64,000 nucleotides of DNA from Rhodothermia bacterium (GTDB lineage Bacteria; Bacteroidota; Rhodothermia; Rhodothermales; UBA2364), in assembly GCA_017303715.1 (NCBI GenBank), contig JAFLBZ010000012.1:1-64000 (forward strand), written 5' to 3'. The position numbers were made by a program, and so were the translations under genes. Shown here piece by piece: positions 49,240 to 59,689 of the stretch. Below the pieces are notes generated by a model. It ran no database searches. It saw only the letters and a list, made by a program, of their open reading frames with translations, and had not been told where the DNA came from. Every line of letters begins with the position of its first letter. Position 1 is the first letter of the stretch.

Positions 49240-51537
49240 ATGAACTATTCTTTTTTCGCCTCTTTTCGAGGCATCGTTTTGTCTTTTTTGTGCCTCTGGT
49301 CTATTGTTTTTGCACAATCCGAACAAGGAGCAGCCTTTCAGCGCTTTGCGCCTAATGAAATGCCTCGTCTCTCCATACCAAGGATACAAGGTGTGGTAAA
49401 GCTGGATGGTAACTTAGATGATTTGGCGTGGCAGGAGGCCACGATAGCAAATAATTTTTCCGAGTATTTTCCAAATGAACGGGCACAACCGCCGATCGGC
49501 ATCCAAGCCATGTTGATGCACGACGGGAAAAACCTATATGTAGCGTTTAAAATTACGGACGATCCTACCAAAATTAGGGCATCGCTCCGGAATCGTGACG
49601 AGATCTGGCAGGATGATTATGCAGGTCTTGTTTTGGATACCTACGGAAACCAGCAATGGGGGTACTTTCTCGGGGCAAATCCGCTGGGGGTTCAGGGAGA
49701 CGAACGCCTTTTGGTGAATAGTAGCTCCGAGTCTGCTTTTAATGTGGAGTATCAAACAGCGGGAAAGATTACGGAAGATGGCTACCAAATTGAGATGCGG
49801 ATCCCCTTTACGAGTTTGCGTTTTCCGGCGTCGGAGAACTTGGTTTTTCGAGGGAATTTTTGGGTGAACCATCCGCGTGCAAGCCAAAATTCCTACTCTT
49901 GGGTAGGTCTTACACGGAATAATAGTTGTATGATGTGTCAGTATGGCTACTTTGAGGGGTTAAAAGGTGTAAAGAATACCACGCAACGTATGGAAGTACT
50001 GCCGGCCTTGATTGGTTCTAACGGAGCCGTGAGGGAAGAATTTTCAAACCCAAAAAGCCCATTAGCGCAGGAAAAACTGGGGCTTAAGTCCTTTGATCCA
50101 TCTCTCAACCTGAAGTATAACCTTACGTCTTCGGCAACTGTAGAGTTAACGGTTAACCCTGATTTTAGCCAAATTGAGTCCGACCAAGCCCAAATTGACG
50201 TGAATGCGAATTCGGCTTTGTTTTTCCCTGAGCGTAGGCCATTTTTTCAGGAAGGCGCAGATTTATACGCGACGTTTACCCGTCAGGTGTATTCGCGAAG
50301 CATCAATAAGCCCTTGTTGGCGACAAAGTTCACGGGACGGTTTGGCCAAACCAGTTTGGGCTATATCGGTGCTCTGGACGAAGCAAGCCCCATGATTTTG
50401 CCCTTTGAAGATGGGAGTTCTACGCTCGCTGATGTTGGGCGGAGTGTATCAAATATTTTACGGGTACGTCAAACGCTTAAAAGGGGTTCACATATTGGAA
50501 CTTTACTTACAGATCGGCGCTTGTTGGATGGTGGGTCTGGTTCTACCATTGGTGTGGATGCGTTGGTTCGCTTAAATGCGACAGATCAAATTGAGGTACA
50601 ATGGATTGGCAGCAACACAACAGAACCGGAAAACACATCCCTTTATAATAGCACAACCACTTTTGCAGACGGAAAGCATAGTGCTAAGTTTGATGGAGAG
50701 CGGTTCCAAGGTTCTCTCTTGTACCTCAGCCATGAGCGTTCGAGCAGGACATGGTTTTGGGATGCCGACTTCTGGGCGACCAGTCCAACCTTTCGTGCAG
50801 ACAATGGCTACGTACAAAGCAATGACCGGAAGCGCATTGGTATTCGGGCAGGGCGGAATGTTTTTCCGAAAGACAAGTGGGTGGTGCAATACGCCCCTTA
50901 CCTTATGACGGGCTACGATTGGAATTATGGAAAACAACGGAAAGACGAATACCTTTTTATTGGGGTAAATGCCCAACTCAAAGGCCAAACGAATTTGTCT
51001 TTGGGGACATTAGCCCATAGTAAAGAATACTACCGCCAAGTTGAGTTCGAGTCTATGCAGCGTTTGTCTTTGGAGATCAGTTCAAACTTCAGCCAGAGAA
51101 TGAGCGCAGGATTTTCTGTTCAGCATGGCGAAATGATTGCGCGGCGTCAGGTACGAATGGGCAAAGGAACCAATTTGGGGCTTGAATTTGCGTTTAAACC
51201 CACAGGTCGTCTTACGATTGAGCCGGAAGTGAATTACAGCCAGTTGGCAGACAAACAAACGGGCGATTCGTTTTTTGAAGGCTATATCTTCCGTACACGG
51301 GCCACATACCAGTTTTCAAAAGCATTTTCAACCAGATTAATTTGGGAATACGATGATTTTAGTGCCCTTATGCGTTATGAGCCTTTGCTGACGTACCAAA
51401 TTAGCCCATTTTCAGTGTTCTATTTGGGAGCCAGTTTAGCCAATAAAAAGGCGGAGACGGTTCAATTTCCAGAAGTTGGCTATTATGCGGTTGCACAAAG
51501 TGTCTTCTTTAAATTTCAATATCTCTTTAAAATATAA
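49240..51537 (+). CDS. DUF5916 outer-membrane protein with CBM9-like N-terminal domain
   Basis: The protein has 765 residues. A signal peptide covers about 1-26 (ends VFAQ). Residues 42-215 look like a family 9 carbohydrate-binding fold (VVKLDGNLDDLAWQEA, then LYVAFKITDDP, then AGLVLDTYG). The rest (about 230-765) is a beta-rich DUF5916 region with FFPERRPFFQEGADLY, which is strongly conserved in this family, and ends in a strand rich in aromatic residues (FFKFQYLFKI). An outer-membrane barrel is inferred. The function of DUF5916 is not known; heme or glycan use is sometimes suggested. Divergent from GH16. Confidence 0.85.
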   Translation: MNYSFFASFRGIVLSFLCLWSIVFAQSEQGAAFQRFAPNEMPRLSIPRIQGVVKLDGNLDDLAWQEATIANNFSEYFPNERAQPPIGIQAMLMHDGKNLYVAFKITDDPTKIRASLRNRDEIWQDDYAGLVLDTYGNQQWGYFLGANPLGVQGDERLLVNSSSESAFNVEYQTAGKITEDGYQIEMRIPFTSLRFPASENLVFRGNFWVNHPRASQNSYSWVGLTRNNSCMMCQYGYFEGLKGVKNTTQRMEVLPALIGSNGAVREEFSNPKSPLAQEKLGLKSFDPSLNLKYNLTSSATVELTVNPDFSQIESDQAQIDVNANSALFFPERRPFFQEGADLYATFTRQVYSRSINKPLLATKFTGRFGQTSLGYIGALDEASPMILPFEDGSSTLADVGRSVSNILRVRQTLKRGSHIGTLLTDRRLLDGGSGSTIGVDALVRLNATDQIEVQWIGSNTTEPENTSLYNSTTTFADGKHSAKFDGERFQGSLLYLSHERSSRTWFWDADFWATSPTFRADNGYVQSNDRKRIGIRAGRNVFPKDKWVVQYAPYLMTGYDWNYGKQRKDEYLFIGVNAQLKGQTNLSLGTLAHSKEYYRQVEFESMQRLSLEISSNFSQRMSAGFSVQHGEMIARRQVRMGKGTNLGLEFAFKPTGRLTIEPEVNYSQLADKQTGDSFFEGYIFRTRATYQFSKAFSTRLIWEYDDFSALMRYEPLLTYQISPFSVFYLGASLANKKAETVQFPEVGYYAVAQSVFFKFQYLFKI

Positions 51538-51781
51538 AGGTTTATATCTTGGTTTTGATCAATTTTATTTTGTGTAAAAAAATGAGACTTTGCCCTTTGG
51601 GAAGGGATTTTTACGACGATACCCCCCAACGAGTCAACGTGTATTTGCAGGTGTCTATTGGAAATTGAACCGCACGACCGTTCGTCGGTACGGTTTCAAG
51701 GATGGAATACATCGAAAGTTATGTGTACAAGGTTTGCAGCCCATCATGACGATGGTTTGATGAGCCTATAACGGATGTTGA

Positions 51782-54139
51782 TCAGAAGAATACGGAAAGT
51801 CCAAACTGCATATTTCGTGGGTTTCCGGGCGTAAAATGCAATTCGGAGACGGGTTCTGTTTCGTTTTTTAGGCGGGAGGTGGTATCAAATTGGGCTTCAT
51901 TCCAATCGGTATCCAAAAGATTTTCGAGGGTAACGGAAAGTGCCGCACGTCCGAAGCGGTATGAGATGCCCGCATTGAAGAGGGTATGTCCCAAGGCACG
52001 TACCGAATTGTCCTCGTTAGCAGGTCGTGATCCGATGTGTCTTGCTGCTACATTACCAGAAAAACCATTTGGATGTCGCCATGTGAGGCTTCCTTGTGTG
52101 GTCAGTCTTGGTGCAAGTGGGATATTGTTTTCTCCGGCAGGAGCGCCTACAATTTTGCCGTTGGACACGTTAAAATCAGCGGTGGCAAAAAGCGTTGAGA
52201 AGAGTTGCGATTGTACTTCTATGTCCAAGCCATAACGGCGGGTTGGATCAGAGAGTTCGGTAAAGCCGCCATCTCCCACATAGACAAACTCCCGCTCCAA
52301 GTCTAAGCGCCATAGGGCAACGGCCACCGTTGTTTTGTTGTTTTGGGAAAACCAGCGTGTGCCCAACTCTGCTCCCAAAGCACGCGGCAGGGTTTGGATT
52401 TCCGCTTGTTCTGGCGCAATAAAACGCTCTCTGAAAGCTTCTGCAATTTGTTCTTGTGTTTTGCCTTCTTTTTGCAAAGTGGTTGCAAGGTCATGTGCAT
52501 ATTGCCCCAGAATGGCATTACGGGCATCATTTGAGTGAAACCCACTGCCGATGTTTAGAAATACAGCCCAATTTTGCGATGGCCGATAGGCCAAGTTCAG
52601 CTTAGGACTCAGGATGCTTTGTCGGGTTTTCCCGTCTGCTCGCGGCAAATCGGATGTGGCATGGTTTTTTACGTTAAACCGGAAAACATCGCTGCGTAGT
52701 CCCACTTGCAGTTCGAGTACTGGAGAAAGCGGCAGAATGTGTTCCATCCAAAAGGCGTTATTGGTTTCTCGAAGGTCTGCATTCACCCATTCTTGTGCCC
52801 GAATCCGTTCAGGGCTTTTCATTAACCCGACATTTGCGCGGTCGTGACGCACTTGTACCCCCGCGGTGGTACGTCGTCCCAGATGGAGTTTTCCATTCAG
52901 GCCACCCAAAAAGCGTTCGTCAAACTGCTCGATCATGTCCCCATTGATTACGTCATTCAAGAAGAACGTAAAATTGGAAAACAGGCCAAATTGATAGCGG
53001 CTCGCCCAGACATTTACCGAATACGGGAAAATGGAACCCGTATCATCTAGGTACAAGGCCACATTTTGTCGACTGGTTTCTCCTCCTTCACCCGCATCAA
53101 TCGCGCCCCACCGCGTAATTAGTCCCGATTCCAATGCACGTTGTGGGATTTGGCCGGAAGCATTCCATTTTGCGCCAAAGGAACTTGCGGACAACGTTAT
53201 GGATTTGCTGAGTGTGCGTTGTTTACGATACTTCGCAAAGACATTATACCGGTCAAAGTTCTGTTTTTTGATAAAAGGGCCATCGGAATGGTGGAATTGT
53301 CCGGCGAAATACAGGTTTTGTCCGCTTTGGGACAGAGGCTGTACTAATAGTGTTCCCCGAAGTGTGCCGAGTTGCCCGCCTTCAAACGTAGCAACCTGTT
53401 CTTCCAATGTGTCTTTGGTACGGAAAATAACTGCGCCGGCAGTGGCTAAATTGCCTTGTGAGGCAAAATAGGGGCCTTTGGAGACGGACATTTTCTCGAT
53501 GGTTTCTGCAATCACGAAGTGGAGATCGGCGTATCCTTGCCCGTGGCCATGCGAAACCATGTTTACAGGCAGGCCATCCACCGAAATCGCAACATCGGTT
53601 CCATGATCAGCATCAAAATTTCGGATATAAATCTGTTCAGCTTTTCCGCCGCCTGCATGTTGGGCTATGATAAGTCCGGGAACCCGCTGAAGGAGGTCTT
53701 GGGTGGAGCGTGCGGGGCGCAAGGCCAAATCCAATTGCCGGATTTCCAGCACGGATGCCACGGAGAAGGGGCGTTCGGCCTCGATGGTTGCAGATGGAAT
53801 TACCCGTACCAAAAGGTCTTCTTCTGTATTTTCCGAGACTAAAGCAATATTGATTTCCTTGGTTTCGCCTGCCAAAATCTCAATTTGGGCTTCGTAGGGC
53901 TTGTATCCCACAAAGGAGGCCACAAGTTGATACACGCCCGCTGGCACATCCATCAAAACAAATCGCCCGTTTGAGCCGGAAATGGTTCCTTTCTGGATGG
54001 GTTTAAGTTGGATGGTTGCGCCGGGCATCGGGCGCTCATTTTCCATAACCAAGCCTGTTATTTTTGCAGTTTGTGCATAAATCTTTTCATTTAAACTGAA
54101 TAGTCCTATCAAAATCAAAAATAGATAGTTGAATTTCAT
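51782..54139 (-). CDS. TonB-dependent outer-membrane receptor
   Basis: The protein has 785 residues. Signal peptide 1-23 (ends IYAQ). Residues 25-115 are a carboxypeptidase-regulatory-like domain (ITGLVMENERPMPGATIQL, then GVYQLVASFVGYKPYE). The plug (about 140-260) has RSTQDLLQRVPGLIIAQHAG, IYIRNFDADHGTDVAISVDG and GQGYADLHFVIAETIE. The 22-strand barrel follows to the C-terminal F (NPRNMQFGLSVFF). It lacks a SusD partner and lies alone. The style is closer to iron-siderophore or cobalamin receptors than to SusC. Start taken as the ATG before the signal; an in-frame ATG 51 bases upstream adds unrelated residues. Confidence 0.93.
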   Translation of the reverse strand: MKFNYLFLILIGLFSLNEKIYAQTAKITGLVMENERPMPGATIQLKPIQKGTISGSNGRFVLMDVPAGVYQLVASFVGYKPYEAQIEILAGETKEINIALVSENTEEDLLVRVIPSATIEAERPFSVASVLEIRQLDLALRPARSTQDLLQRVPGLIIAQHAGGGKAEQIYIRNFDADHGTDVAISVDGLPVNMVSHGHGQGYADLHFVIAETIEKMSVSKGPYFASQGNLATAGAVIFRTKDTLEEQVATFEGGQLGTLRGTLLVQPLSQSGQNLYFAGQFHHSDGPFIKKQNFDRYNVFAKYRKQRTLSKSITLSASSFGAKWNASGQIPQRALESGLITRWGAIDAGEGGETSRQNVALYLDDTGSIFPYSVNVWASRYQFGLFSNFTFFLNDVINGDMIEQFDERFLGGLNGKLHLGRRTTAGVQVRHDRANVGLMKSPERIRAQEWVNADLRETNNAFWMEHILPLSPVLELQVGLRSDVFRFNVKNHATSDLPRADGKTRQSILSPKLNLAYRPSQNWAVFLNIGSGFHSNDARNAILGQYAHDLATTLQKEGKTQEQIAEAFRERFIAPEQAEIQTLPRALGAELGTRWFSQNNKTTVAVALWRLDLEREFVYVGDGGFTELSDPTRRYGLDIEVQSQLFSTLFATADFNVSNGKIVGAPAGENNIPLAPRLTTQGSLTWRHPNGFSGNVAARHIGSRPANEDNSVRALGHTLFNAGISYRFGRAALSVTLENLLDTDWNEAQFDTTSRLKNETEPVSELHFTPGNPRNMQFGLSVFF

Positions 54140-54366
54140 AAATTTAACTGGTTTGAAAAAAAGATTTATAAAAGACTGGATAAATGCCATAAGGTTGCTT
54201 GAAGCAAACCGAATTTACGGCTTCTCAATACCACTAAGGGCGAATTAGCGTGAAGTTGTGGTATTTCTGTAGTAAGGGAATTGAAAAATATTTTGACACC
54301 TGCTTACATTCGGCACGGGTTTTGAAAACCAGAATGATATCCCCCCATTATCCTATTCTTTCCGCC

Positions 54367-55086
54367 ATGAAGTTTTTTTTTCGCATTAGTTGTTTATTCC
54401 TATTGGGATATCCGCCAGTTGTATTCGCACAAGAAACCTTGTTGGAAGCGCCTAACGAGGCCGTTTATCGCCTTCAGCCACCGATTGTCTCCATCGTAAA
54501 CGACGTTCGGCCAACGGTTCCAAAGCATACTCCACAGCCTGTCCGGAAGTGGGATATCCGCAAAAAAACACCAAGGGACGAAGTACGGATTTTTATTGAT
54601 CCCGTCGTGGAAGTTCAACCCAATCTCGAAGCCGTCCAAAGTGTCCGGCTGATGCGGGATGAAACCAACCCTGTTCCCGATGAAAACGTAGCTGACGCCT
54701 CAAATTGGGTGGTAGGACGGCAATTAACTCTTGTGGAGACCATGACCGACCAAAAATTTCGGCGGAGTGTAACCATGCTTGGTGGAAAGGGCGGCGTACT
54801 TTGTAGTTGTGTTCTATTTGCCCGTACCTTAGTTCCAGCATTACCCTATGGCCTGCACAACTACCGCGACAAATTAGACATTATCAATAGCCAAATGCCG
54901 GAAGTGGGACATGTGGCCATCATGAAAAGCCCGTCTGGTTTAGGACATGTGGCGGTTATCAAATCGGTCAATGAAGATGGTTCCCTCACCATCGAAGAAG
55001 GAAACTTCCGGCGGTGCAAGCGGAATATCCGTACCGATATGCCCGAAAGAATGAATATTAAAGGCTATTTTGATCCAAATTCATAA
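54367..55086 (+). CDS. Secreted CHAP-like cysteine amidase/peptidase
   Basis: The 239-residue protein has a signal peptide at 1-22 (ends VFAQ). Residues 30-115 are Pro- and Val-rich linker. The C-terminal domain (118-239) has GGVLCSCVLFAR (Cys146 or Cys148), then VGHVAIM and LGHVAVIKSV with H182 and H194, then SLTIEEGNF with the third polar residue. Cys, then GHVAvi, then E-x-N order is that of CHAP domains, which cut peptidoglycan cross-bridges. The protein is short and may be an envelope amidase. Start chosen directly before the signal peptide at 54367. Divergent from the TonB receptor. Confidence 0.75.
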   Translation: MKFFFRISCLFLLGYPPVVFAQETLLEAPNEAVYRLQPPIVSIVNDVRPTVPKHTPQPVRKWDIRKKTPRDEVRIFIDPVVEVQPNLEAVQSVRLMRDETNPVPDENVADASNWVVGRQLTLVETMTDQKFRRSVTMLGGKGGVLCSCVLFARTLVPALPYGLHNYRDKLDIINSQMPEVGHVAIMKSPSGLGHVAVIKSVNEDGSLTIEEGNFRRCKRNIRTDMPERMNIKGYFDPNS

Positions 55087-55203
55087 GTTGAGGGCCGTAA
55101 ATCTTTTTAGTTGCACGTTTTGTCTTGAAGGCTCAAAGGAAAAAAATCCTTTTATGAGGATTAAAGTACGCCTCCATTTTTTACCCACCGTTTAACGTCT
55201 GCT

Positions 55204-55863
55204 ATGCCTATCTCTCATGAACAAGTGCAAAAGGCCCAACCATTAGCGGCGGCATTTTTCAACCGACATCCGCTTGAAGTTGCACCGGATTTGATTGGGA
55301 AAACGGTGGTCTTTTGGTCGCCAGAGGATGTGTTGCTTGCCGGAAGAATTGTAGAGACAGAAGCCTATCGTTGGGATGAGGCGGGTTGTCATGCGTGGAA
55401 AAATGTACATCCAGATGGAAAATTGCGAGATCCAAGCCTCATCTCGGCGGCTCTTTTTGACCGTCCCGGAACGAGTTATGTATATATCAGCTATGGCCTA
55501 CATTGGATGCTCAATGTGGTTTGTGAGCCGGAGGGTATCGGGGGCGGCGTCTTGATTCGGGCTATTGAACCTGTTTTGGGCGTAGCGGCAATGCAGAAAA
55601 ACCGAGTTGGCGTCAAAAATCCGAAAGATTTGACTAATGGGCCGGGTAAGTTGTGTCAAGCCTTAGGTATAAATGTTTCGCATCATCGTAAATCCCTTCA
55701 AGAAAAACCTTTGATACTTGCGGAAAGTTTAGACGAAGTAGCGCCACACATTGGGCATTCTACGCGGATTGGCTTGGCAAAAGGCATGGGAGACGACTTG
55801 CCTTGGCGCTTTTTTGAGACCCAAAGCCGCTTTGTGAGCAAAGGCAAGGTGAGCCACTTTTAA
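55204..55863 (+). CDS. DNA-3-methyladenine glycosylase (AAG/MPG family)
   Basis: This 219-residue base-excision repair enzyme removes alkylated purines. The catalytic region is GRIVETEAYRWDEAGCHAW, with the conserved Glu in VETEAY. PGTSYVYISYGLHWMLNVV and GGGVLIRAIEP are family signatures, and LTNGPGKLCQALGI is the DNA-intercalating and base-binding segment. Length is typical. It is 117 bases after the CHAP gene and 106 bases before alaS, on the same strand as both, but spacing does not prove an operon. Confidence 0.95.
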   Translation: MPISHEQVQKAQPLAAAFFNRHPLEVAPDLIGKTVVFWSPEDVLLAGRIVETEAYRWDEAGCHAWKNVHPDGKLRDPSLISAALFDRPGTSYVYISYGLHWMLNVVCEPEGIGGGVLIRAIEPVLGVAAMQKNRVGVKNPKDLTNGPGKLCQALGINVSHHRKSLQEKPLILAESLDEVAPHIGHSTRIGLAKGMGDDLPWRFFETQSRFVSKGKVSHF

Positions 55864-55969
55864 GGTGAAATGGCCGTACAAAACCATTGTTTTTTCGTGG
55901 TGCATTAAACATTACCACGTTGTAAAGTGGTTATCTTAAACGTTTCAACCATAAAACAACCAAAGTTTC

Positions 55970-58648
55970 ATGCCGGCTCCTATAAAGACTTCCGAACAAA
56001 TTCGACAAGCGTTTTTGGATTTTTTCGCCTCTAAAGACCACCTCATTGTCCCCAGTGCGCCCTTGGTTCCGAAGGACGACAATACCCTCATGTTCATCAA
56101 TTCTGGTATGGCGCCTTTTAAGAAGAGTTTCTTGGGCACGGAAAACCCACCATCGTCGCGTGTGGCGGATACGCAGAAATGCTTACGGGTTTCCGGAAAA
56201 CACAATGACTTGGAGGAAGTAGGGGTGGATACTTATCACCACACTTTGTTCGAGATGTTGGGGAATTGGTCTTTCGGCGACTATTTCAAGGAAGAAGCCA
56301 TTGCATGGTCTTGGGAATTGCTCACCGAAGTTTGGGGGCTGGAGCCAGATCGCCTCTATGTGACGATCCACGAAGGAGAAGCCAAGTGGGGCTTGGAGGA
56401 AGACTTGGAGGCGCGTGAAATATGGAAAAAACAAAAAGGACTTAATCCAAACCACATCCTTTTAGGCTCCACCAAAGACAATTTTTGGATGATGGGGGAT
56501 ACTGGGCCTTGTGGGCCTTGTTCCGAAATTCACTATGATGGTCGGAGCGATGAAGAGCGCCGCGCCATTCTGGGCGAGACCTTAGTGAACAACGACGATC
56601 CTCGTGTGGTGGAAATCTGGAACAACGTTTTTATCCAATACAATGCCCTGCCGGATGGCAACCTCGAAAAGCTCAAAAACCGTTTTGTGGATACGGGCAT
56701 GGGGTTTGAACGTATTGTCCGAACGATCCAAGGGAAAGACTCTAACTACGATACCGATATCTTTGCCCCACTTTTTGCAAAACTCTCGGCACTCTCGCCC
56801 CGAACAGAAATCCTTGGCTACGACCAAATTGAAGGGATAACGGCAGATGAGCGTGAGCGCATCAGAATTGCCATGCGGGTGATTGTGGATCATATCCGTA
56901 CTATTTCGTTTGCGATTGCAGATGGCGCATCCCCCGGAAACGATGGACGTGGGTATGTGATTCGCCGGATTTTGCGTCGTGCGGTACGCTATGGCTACCA
57001 GACGTTGGGCTTTAGGACGGCTTTTATGTGGCAATTGGTGGAGGCCTTGGTACAGAAAATGGGCACAGCCTTCCCCGAAATCGTGCAGCAACGGGCTTTT
57101 ATAGAACGGATTATTAAAGGTGAAGAGGAATCTTTTTTGCGCACGCTTAAGACAGGGATTGACCTTTTTCAGCAAACCGCAGACCGCGACGGAAAGATAA
57201 CGGGCGAGGCTGCATTCCTCCTGCACGATACATTTGGTTTCCCGATTGACCTGACCGAATTGATGGCACGCGAGGCCGGATTGGCCGTAGATAAAGCGGG
57301 TTTTGATGCCGAGATGCAACAACAAAAAGACCGGGCACGGGCTGCTGCCAAGTTTAAGGTGGATCAATCCAAGGTGGATGTCTGGCAACTTATAGGCGAG
57401 GACGCCCCCGATGAATTTGTGGGATATGACCAATTATCGGTTCCGAATACCAAAATAAAGGCCATGAAAACCACAAAAGATACTGCTGGTAATCCCTTAT
57501 ATTATATTGCCTTAGTACAAACACCGTTCTATGCGGAATCCGGTGGACAAGTGGGAGACACAGGTACGCTTACGGTGAATGGCGAAATAGTGCAAGTTTT
57601 GGATACCATTAAGTTGGATGGCCGAATTGCGCACCTCGTGGATCGGTTGCCCGAACATGCGGATGCGCCCGTAAATGCAGTGGTGGATGCCGAACGACGG
57701 GGCCGCATTGCCGGACACCATACCGCCACACACCTGCTTCACTTGGCCTTGCGCGACCAATTGGGGGCGCACGTTCAACAAAAAGGCTCGCTCGTAGCAC
57801 CAGACCGCTTGCGCTTTGACTTTAGCCACTTCGAGAAGGTGACAGATGCTCAACTCCGGAGTCTCGAAACCCAAATTAATGCGTTGATTCGGGAAAACCT
57901 GCCGCTACAAGAAGAACGCCAAGTCCCCATTTCCGAAGCACAAGCACGAGGGGCGATGGCCCTCTTTGGCGAAAAATATGGCGACGAGGTACGGGTCATT
58001 ACATTTGGCAAATCCGTAGAACTCTGTGGCGGGACGCATGTGGATGCCACCGGAAAAATTGGGATGTTTCGCTTTGTTTCTGAAGGCTCCGTTGCATCTG
58101 GCATTCGTCGGATAGAAGCCTTGGTGGGAGAGGCCGCACTTGCTTTGGTTCAATCGGAATTGGCGGAGTTAGACGCCATTCGGGGCTTACTAAAGTCCAA
58201 AGGATCGGTGGCGGATGAGGTCGCTGCTTTGCAAGAAAGCCTGAAAACCGCTGAAAAAGCAACCGCTGCGCTGAAACTGCAAGGCTTGGCTGCCCAGTTG
58301 GAGGCACTTGTGACCAAGGCCATCGAGGTAAAAGGGATGCGGTTGGTAACGGGCAAGATCGAAGGTGCTGATGGGAAAACATTGGGTGAGTTGGCACAAT
58401 TGCTACGGGATAAATTGGGGAACAATGCCGTATCGGTAATTGGTGCGCATGATAGCGAAAAGGTTTTTCTGGCCGCAACGGTCTCGGATGATCTGGTCAA
58501 ACAAGGTCTCCAAGCCGGAAAACTCATTGGACAAGTGGCCAAACAAGTTGGCGGTGGTGGTGGTGGACGTCCGCAGTTGGCAACAGCAGGTGGTAAACAG
58601 CCAGAGAAGCTCGATGGTGCGCTTGCTACCGTATCGGAATTGCTGTAA
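55970..58648 (+). CDS. alaS: Alanyl-tRNA synthetase
   Basis: The 892-residue enzyme charges tRNA-Ala. The class II catalytic domain spans 1-460 (SAPLVPKDDNTLMFINSGM, VGVDTYHHTLFEMLGNWSFGDY). The editing domain (about 560-720) has the zinc motif HHTATHLLH and later CGGTHVDATGKIG. The C-terminal Ala domain contains GGGGGGRPQLATAGGK, the DHHA1-type signature. Length and order are normal. The cognate tRNA-Ala lies in the rrn operon of the same window. Confidence 0.98.
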   Translation: MPAPIKTSEQIRQAFLDFFASKDHLIVPSAPLVPKDDNTLMFINSGMAPFKKSFLGTENPPSSRVADTQKCLRVSGKHNDLEEVGVDTYHHTLFEMLGNWSFGDYFKEEAIAWSWELLTEVWGLEPDRLYVTIHEGEAKWGLEEDLEAREIWKKQKGLNPNHILLGSTKDNFWMMGDTGPCGPCSEIHYDGRSDEERRAILGETLVNNDDPRVVEIWNNVFIQYNALPDGNLEKLKNRFVDTGMGFERIVRTIQGKDSNYDTDIFAPLFAKLSALSPRTEILGYDQIEGITADERERIRIAMRVIVDHIRTISFAIADGASPGNDGRGYVIRRILRRAVRYGYQTLGFRTAFMWQLVEALVQKMGTAFPEIVQQRAFIERIIKGEEESFLRTLKTGIDLFQQTADRDGKITGEAAFLLHDTFGFPIDLTELMAREAGLAVDKAGFDAEMQQQKDRARAAAKFKVDQSKVDVWQLIGEDAPDEFVGYDQLSVPNTKIKAMKTTKDTAGNPLYYIALVQTPFYAESGGQVGDTGTLTVNGEIVQVLDTIKLDGRIAHLVDRLPEHADAPVNAVVDAERRGRIAGHHTATHLLHLALRDQLGAHVQQKGSLVAPDRLRFDFSHFEKVTDAQLRSLETQINALIRENLPLQEERQVPISEAQARGAMALFGEKYGDEVRVITFGKSVELCGGTHVDATGKIGMFRFVSEGSVASGIRRIEALVGEAALALVQSELAELDAIRGLLKSKGSVADEVAALQESLKTAEKATAALKLQGLAAQLEALVTKAIEVKGMRLVTGKIEGADGKTLGELAQLLRDKLGNNAVSVIGAHDSEKVFLAATVSDDLVKQGLQAGKLIGQVAKQVGGGGGGRPQLATAGGKQPEKLDGALATVSELL

Positions 58649-58906
58649 GAACTTGTTTTTTGATGATGATCGGCAATTGATCGTTTTGGTGTAAAATTGC
58701 TGAAGTTCCATATTGGTTGCCGTGCCAAAACGTACCAAATACGTCTTGAACGTAAGATCGTTTTTTTTCTTGGCGGCGACTCTTTTAAATTATTCTTGGT
58801 GAACATCACGTGCGCAAGATCATTTGTTCCAGCGTAGCTGCAGGCCAATTTTTACCGTAAACAAAGCATTTACAGGTGTTTTTCCTTATTTAACCCGTCA
58901 GTCATC

Positions 58907-59683
58907 GTGAATACCCATATATATGATAAACTCTTAGCGATTCGGGCCGAAAAAGGAACTGGATTTATTGTTTTAATTGATCCAGATGCCTTACCACCCG
59001 AAAGAATGTTGCAGTTCTTACAGGATTGTGAAGCCGCTGGAACGGATGCCCTTTTTTTGGGAGGTAGCCTTATGCACGTCCCTTGGATGGATCGGTATGT
59101 CCAGATGCTCAAACAACATACCTCTTTGCCGATTATTGGTTTTCCGGGATCACTCACTCAGATTTCGGGGCATTTGGATGCAATGCTTTACCTTTCCGTC
59201 ATTAGCGGGCGGAATCCCGACTATCTTTTTGGTCAGCATGTTTATGCCGCGCCTATTTTGCGCAAATTAGGTTTGGAGGCCATCTCTACGGGATACATGC
59301 TCATTGAAAGTGGCGCTTTAACCTCGGCACAATACATGAGCAATTCCATGCCATTGCCCCGAAAAAAAACCAATATTGCCGTTGCAACGGCGCTTGCTGC
59401 CGAAATGATGGGCATGAAACTCTTAATGACCGATGCAGGATCGGGCGCAGACGATCAGGTTCCTGTCGAGATGGTAAGCGGCATTGCGGCCTCTGTTTCG
59501 ATCCCGCTTTGTGTGGGCGGTGGCATACGGACGCCGAAAATGGCAGAATCGCGGGCAATCGCGGGAGCCTCTTTCATTGTGGTTGGCAATGCCTTTGAAG
59601 ACCGAGCAGACCCATCGTTCATCGCAGAAATGGCTATTGCAACACACGAGGGTGGCCGAAAGCGGCTGCTTCAGACGGTTTAA
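58907..59683 (+). CDS. Geranylgeranylglyceryl phosphate synthase family protein (GGGPS/PcrB-like)
   Basis: The 258-residue TIM-barrel enzyme transfers a prenyl group to sn-glycerol-1-phosphate. IVLIDPDALPPE carries the family-specific DPD. The phosphate-binding loop LCVGGGIRTPKMAE and IVVGNAFED near the C-terminus are also characteristic. Group II GGGPS is known in Bacteroidota and Rhodothermota as well as in archaea and makes ether-linked lipids or related compounds in vivo, of unclear role. The start is GTG at 58907. No other ether-lipid gene is in the window. Confidence 0.9.
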   Translation: MNTHIYDKLLAIRAEKGTGFIVLIDPDALPPERMLQFLQDCEAAGTDALFLGGSLMHVPWMDRYVQMLKQHTSLPIIGFPGSLTQISGHLDAMLYLSVISGRNPDYLFGQHVYAAPILRKLGLEAISTGYMLIESGALTSAQYMSNSMPLPRKKTNIAVATALAAEMMGMKLLMTDAGSGADDQVPVEMVSGIAASVSIPLCVGGGIRTPKMAESRAIAGASFIVVGNAFEDRADPSFIAEMAIATHEGGRKRLLQTV

Positions 59684-59689
59684 CCCTTT

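Noticed and set aside
56582-57433. 283-codon frame antisense to alaS
   Set aside because: Shadow of a strongly coding gene; composition is that of reversed alaS codons and no domain is seen.
58150-58848. 232-codon frame antisense to the alaS 3' end
   Set aside because: Low-complexity Ser/Pro-rich product of reversed Ala/Gly codons; not a protein-like sequence.
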